Part shown: piece after piece, positions 60,532-64,000 of the stretch | How positions within the stretch are numbered: the first letter of the stretch is position 1 | How the letters are laid out: every line of letters starts with the position of its first letter | Source: Clostridia bacterium | Lineage (GTDB): Bacteria > Bacillota > Clostridia > Christensenellales > Borkfalkiaceae | Direction: 5' to 3' | Assembly: GCA_900770185.1 (NCBI GenBank) | Contig: CAAGJM010000035.1 | Coordinates: 62,001 to 126,000, forward strand | DNA: 64,000 nucleotides | Notes under the pieces: model-generated | What the model saw: the letters and a program-made list of their open reading frames with translations, nothing else | The model's database searches: none | Told to the model about the DNA's origin: nothing | Position numbers and translations under genes: made by a program

Positions 60532-63500
60532 TGCCTTCTTCCGATATCATTTTTTCGAATTCTTCCTGCGTGTAAAGCGGTTTGCGCTTGCCGCCTTCCG
60601 CTTTGGCGGAAACGTAGCCGTTATCGACGAGCCAGTCGACTATTCTTGCCGCCCTGTTCGAGCCTATCGACAGCCTGCGCACCAAAAAGCTTCCGCTTAC
60701 GCCGCCTTCGCGATAGCACTCTTGCATCGCTTTTACCCAAAGTTCATCCGCATCGCTGTGCGGCGCGCCTATACCGCTGCCGCCGGAAACAAGGTCGGTT
60801 CTGCCCTTATCGTCCTGTTGCATATTGCTTGCGACGGTAGACATGATTTTGCTCCACGCGTTGTAGTCGTAATAGGCTTCGTTATTCTTTTCGACGAAAT
60901 TAACCACTTCATCTACTTCTTCGTCCGAAATATACGCGCCCATAGCTCGCTCCATATTGAGCATTGTTGCGGTTTTATACAAACAGTCGCCCCTGCCGAC
61001 GAGGGTTTCCGCACCCGTTGCGCCCAAACTTACCAAACTGTCCGTTTTAGACGACGCCTTAAATACGAGCCTTGCAGGCAAGTTTGATTTAATTGGGCCT
61101 TCGACGATATCTGCCGACGGACGTTGAGCAACCAGCACGAGGTGTATGCCCGCCGCACGAGATTTTTGCGCAAGCATACAGATTTTGTCGCCTATCCCTC
61201 GCTGATCCTGCTTCATAAGGTCGGCAAACTCGTCGATAATAATGACGAGCCTCGGCATAAGTTTTTCGCCGCGCGCCGCAGCTTTCGCATTATATTCGCT
61301 AAGTTTTTTGACGCCCTTTTCGCGCAGTATGCGGTAGCGTTCGTTCATTTCGTTGACCGCCCAGGTAAGCATTGCGTTTACGACGGGCACGTCCTCGATA
61401 ATTTCGCTGAATAACATGTGCGGCAAATATTGGTAACTTGCAAAGTCAACCTTTTTGGGGTCAACGATTATAAACCTTAATTCCGCGGGTGAATAGCGGA
61501 AGATAAGGCTTGCTATCATAGAGTTGATGCACACGCTTTTACCTGAACCCGTTGTACCCGAAACGAGCACGTGCGGCATTTCAGCTAAATCTAAGCAAAC
61601 GGGTTTGCCGACTATATCTTTACCCAAAATAAAGTTTAAAGACGAAGGCTTGCTCGTGTCGAAATAAGGCGACATTATAAGCTCTTTAAGCGCGACGGCG
61701 TCAGGCTTCTCGTTAGGAACTTCGATACCGACGTAATCGGTGTTGGGAACGGGTGCAATCATACGAATCGCGCTTGCAGCTTTAACGCGCAAGTTGATAT
61801 CGTCGTAAAGTTGCGTGATTTTCTTCATCGGAACGGCTTCCGGCACTTCGATATCGAAGCGCGATATTGCAGGTCCGCGGAAACTTTGCGCTATCGTCGT
61901 TTCCACCCCGAAACGGGCAAGCGTTGACAAAATGCGGTTTATTATCGTCTGGCGATATACTTCGTACCTCGCGTCGCTCTCGCGCGTGTCGACCGATTTT
62001 AAAAGAGTTATCGGCGGCGGAGTGTATTTATAATCGAGGGGCATTTTTTCAATCATTTTGCGATCGTCGTCTTCCCCTTCGTCGGTAACGAAGTTTACGC
62101 CGCCGCTTTTAATGGCTGAATTCGGCGCGTCAAATACTTCGCCGTCGCTAAAAGTCGATTTACCCGACAATACGCTCGCTTCTTTCTTGGCCCGACCTTC
62201 AAAGAATTTTTTAACGTCAACCTTCGGTTTTTCGTCTTCGATAGGCGCGAACGGATCTTCGACGTCAACCGTATCTTCGTCTATTTTTTCAAACGCCTCT
62301 TCTTTCGTGGCGTAATTATTCGGTGCGTAAACGTTATTGTCGTACGCATTACCGCCGTAAGAATTGTCGCCGTTTGAGTAAGTTTTGCCGATAGGGTCGG
62401 AAACACCGTCGTTTTGCTCGAACTTTTCGCTTACGCCGAAACCCGAAACCTTTTTTTGCGGGTCAAAGTCGCTTCTGTACGCTTCGCTGTACGTTACGGG
62501 CTTACCGTAAATGGTACGCATGTTTTCGTCGAACTTATCGTCGTTGCCGTATCTTTTTTGCCCGTCAACGCTGACGAAACGCGGGTCTTGCACTTCCGGC
62601 TGAGCGTTGTTGTTTTGGTTATATTCGGAAAACCCGCCCGAGGCGTAACCTTGGTTATATCCCGAATTATAGTCGCCGCGATTATCGCTTTTTAGCGGGG
62701 CGTAGCCGTTTTGAGACTCATAAGCGGAACGGTTATAATTACCGCCGTAAGCGTTTGCGTTCTGATTATATCCGCCTGCTCTCGCCGAAAAGCCTACGTC
62801 GTCATAACCTTGGCTATTATAGTCGTTGCGACCGTTTAAACCGCCGTAATTTTGCGGATTTTGCCCGCCGTAAGAGGCTTGACCGTTCCCGTTTTCGCCC
62901 GCGCCGTTACGCGCTTGTTTTTCAAACGGGTTGTAATTATAACCGCCTTGATTATAGGCGCTTTGATTGTAACCGCTTTGTGCCAAAACCCCGTTCGCAC
63001 CGACCCCGTTTACGCCGGCAAAGCTGTTTGAACTTTCTTTTTCGGCGCGCGCGCCGCTCACGCCGTTATCCTCTTCGGGGAGTTTACCGGGGTACGCCCT
63101 CACCCCTTCCGTTTTAACCGCGCTTTTTTTGCGCTTTAATACGTATAAAACGATGACAAGAACTGTTAACAGCGAGAAAAATATTATCGCCCCGACGTAT
63201 TTAATGACTTTAACGAACGGATAAGTTATAAGCGAGAAAAGCCATCCGCCCGCAACCGCGGACGAAAGCCCTTGCCTGCCGGCCGAAAATGCGTGTTTTA
63301 AATATTCGCCGTAAGAGGCTGCCGACCTTGCCCCGCCTATCGTCGTAAGCAGGCACAAAAGCGCAACCAAAAATAAAATAGCGAATCTGACGTTTGTTTT
63401 TGTGGAAGACTTTTGTATTTTTTTGCCGAGCACCATCATAAAACCGACGTAATTAAGCGCGATTAAAAGGGGGTAAGAAAAATACCCCGAAAACCCGTAT

Positions 63501-63655
63501 AAAAACGCCTGAACTTCCGCGCCCAACTCGAAAAGCACGCTTTTGCCGAACAAAAGCGCGACAAGCAGCAAAAAAGTTGCGACGATTATCGCCACACCGA
63601 AAAATTCAACCGTAAAAAACTTATTTTCAGAATCTTTTACCTTAACGTCTTTCAA
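60518..63655 (-). CDS. ftsK: FtsK/SpoIIIE-type DNA translocase with long Asn/Gly/Tyr-rich linker
   Basis: 1045 residues. Four membrane helices fill residues ~1-170. From about 185 to 430 there is a low-complexity stretch rich in Asn, Gly, Tyr and Gln. A proline/acidic section leads to the motor (about 560-950) with Walker A TTGSGKS near residue 700 and Walker B RLVIIIDEFADL near 800. The C-terminal gamma winged helix (LVRRLSIGSNRAARIVDWL) reads oriented DNA motifs. It moves chromosomal DNA through the septum, including into the forespore. First gene of the operon with rimO. Confidence 0.95.
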   Translation of the reverse strand: MKDVKVKDSENKFFTVEFFGVAIIVATFLLLVALLFGKSVLFELGAEVQAFLYGFSGYFSYPLLIALNYVGFMMVLGKKIQKSSTKTNVRFAILFLVALLCLLTTIGGARSAASYGEYLKHAFSAGRQGLSSAVAGGWLFSLITYPFVKVIKYVGAIIFFSLLTVLVIVLYVLKRKKSAVKTEGVRAYPGKLPEEDNGVSGARAEKESSNSFAGVNGVGANGVLAQSGYNQSAYNQGGYNYNPFEKQARNGAGENGNGQASYGGQNPQNYGGLNGRNDYNSQGYDDVGFSARAGGYNQNANAYGGNYNRSAYESQNGYAPLKSDNRGDYNSGYNQGYASGGFSEYNQNNNAQPEVQDPRFVSVDGQKRYGNDDKFDENMRTIYGKPVTYSEAYRSDFDPQKKVSGFGVSEKFEQNDGVSDPIGKTYSNGDNSYGGNAYDNNVYAPNNYATKEEAFEKIDEDTVDVEDPFAPIEDEKPKVDVKKFFEGRAKKEASVLSGKSTFSDGEVFDAPNSAIKSGGVNFVTDEGEDDDRKMIEKMPLDYKYTPPPITLLKSVDTRESDARYEVYRQTIINRILSTLARFGVETTIAQSFRGPAISRFDIEVPEAVPMKKITQLYDDINLRVKAASAIRMIAPVPNTDYVGIEVPNEKPDAVALKELIMSPYFDTSKPSSLNFILGKDIVGKPVCLDLAEMPHVLVSGTTGSGKSVCINSMIASLIFRYSPAELRFIIVDPKKVDFASYQYLPHMLFSEIIEDVPVVNAMLTWAVNEMNERYRILREKGVKKLSEYNAKAAARGEKLMPRLVIIIDEFADLMKQDQRGIGDKICMLAQKSRAAGIHLVLVAQRPSADIVEGPIKSNLPARLVFKASSKTDSLVSLGATGAETLVGRGDCLYKTATMLNMERAMGAYISDEEVDEVVNFVEKNNEAYYDYNAWSKIMSTVASNMQQDDKGRTDLVSGGSGIGAPHSDADELWVKAMQECYREGGVSGSFLVRRLSIGSNRAARIVDWLVDNGYVSAKAEGGKRKPLYTQEEFEKMISEEGNGEE

Positions 63656-63716
63656 ATTAGCACCTTTTGTCGTTTGATTATGCCCTAAGTCTTACGCAAG
63701 CATACCTTGAAACGAA

Positions 63717-63736
63717 TATGTTATTATAATAACATA
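63717..63736. promoter_or_regulatory. 20-bp perfect palindrome upstream of ftsK
   Basis: TATGTTATTA followed directly by its complement, about 60 bp before the ftsK start. It contains TATAAT on both strands, so it may be an operator over a -10 region, but no good -35 box is positioned for ftsK. Confidence 0.35.
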
Positions 63737-63869
63737 ACCCGCGCGTTTTAGCAAGTTATAATTACTTGCGTTTTTAAAAATTAGATAAAAATATTGACGG
63801 CAGATAAAATTATTAAGTTACTGTTAGCCGCCTCGATGTAAAAGACGGCTTTTTGATAACGTTTAGGTC

Positions 63870-64000
63870 TTATTCGCATGCGCCGCGGTTTATAAAATCG
63901 TCTATAACCGCAGAGATTTTTTCGGTAATTTCTTTAATGGTTTCTTCGATAAAAGGCGACTTTAACCCGCACTTTTCAATTAAATTCAGGTACCCTTCGT
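63870..64000 (-). CDS. C-terminal end of an unidentified gene
   Basis: The last 42 codons of a minus-strand frame that enters from the right edge, ending in ISAVIDDFINRGACE. The visible part is helical and acidic. Nothing in it identifies a family. It lies about 215 bp before ftsK. Confidence 0.55.
   Translation of the reverse strand, partial: EGYLNLIEKCGLKSPFIEETIKEITEKISAVIDDFINRGACE

Noticed and set aside
60341..61087. Plus-strand frame of 248 codons antisense to ftsK and rimO
   Set aside because: It overlaps two well-supported genes, has no recognisable motif and is rich in residues expected from antisense reading of their codon use.
63788..63855. Possible terminator hairpin with AGCCG/CGGCT arms
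   Set aside because: The stem is only five pairs with a long loop, and no plus-strand gene ends there.
1..64000. CRISPR array, prophage or complete insertion sequence
   Set aside because: No regular spaced repeats, phage structural genes or transposase frames are visible; only the two palindromic elements hint at mobile DNA.

Overview
The window looks like a chromosomal segment of a low-to-medium GC, endospore-forming member of the Bacillota, most likely an uncultured gut-type Clostridia. The evidence is a complete spoIIIAA-AH operon, spoIVB, a GerW/YtfJ-type spore protein, spoVG, ScpA/ScpB, RNase Y, Asp23, consensus sigma-A promoters (TTGAAA or TTGACA, 17 bp, TATAAT) and GGAGG-type ribosome binding sites. 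Almost all genes lie on the minus strand; the plus-strand exceptions are mostly regulators and a few accessory genes. I cannot place the organism below class level from the sequence alone.

Layout. 1-5150: the start of a 23S rRNA m5U methyltransferase gene, a small coupled cluster (membrane protein, J-domain-like protein with a Cys-rich tail, DUF5685 protein), trpS, and a pair made of a threonine-synthase-like protein lacking the PLP half and a small P-loop protein. 5360-9740: aspartate aminotransferase, prfA, a DUF1385-PrmC fusion and rpmE. 9990-12920: an MDR dehydrogenase with a degenerate active site, murC and spoVG. 13020-18500: a glycoside hydrolase locus (GH5-like enzyme, GH36 alpha-galactosidase, divergent AraC regulator) followed by a decayed relative of the GH5-like gene. 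18630-28490: tRNA-Trp, L-serine dehydratase, rluB, two D,D-carboxypeptidases, ytfJ, DUF2953, scpAB and spoIVB. 28590-34960: a compact housekeeping operon in the order asp23, nusB, folD, ispA, tlyA, nadK, argR, recN. 35230-39950: the spoIIIA operon. 40060-45920: an unusual five-gene unit (hexosamine-kinase-like protein, dxs-type enzyme, DUF5058, a second membrane protein, M20 peptidase). 46060-54700: accessory genes, including an APC permease, TerB-like protein, TetR regulator beside the first codons of a lost gene, GH20 hexosaminidase, AraC regulator, EamA transporter, GNAT and Gfo/Idh/MocA oxidoreductase. 54910-64000: rny and the ftsK-rimO-pgsA-cinA-recA operon, then the tail of an unidentified gene.

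Functional links. The sporulation genes act in mother-cell/forespore signalling and feeding: SpoIVB activates sigma-K processing, SpoIIIAA-AH forms the channel, and the D,D-carboxypeptidases and GerW act in the envelope. The glycosidase loci, each beside an AraC regulator, point to use of alpha-galactosides and amino-sugar glycans. The hexosamine-kinase-like gene at the head of the dxs unit fits the same lifestyle.

The items most worth a second look are the kinase/dxs/DUF5058/M20 operon, the DUF5685/J-like trio, the DUF1385-PrmC fusion, the half threonine synthase with its P-loop partner, a 54-bp palindromic element present twice inside terminator hairpins, and several short tandem duplications, one of which creates an upstream ORF ahead of the alpha-galactosidase. 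No CRISPR array, prophage, insertion sequence with a transposase, or rRNA operon is visible.
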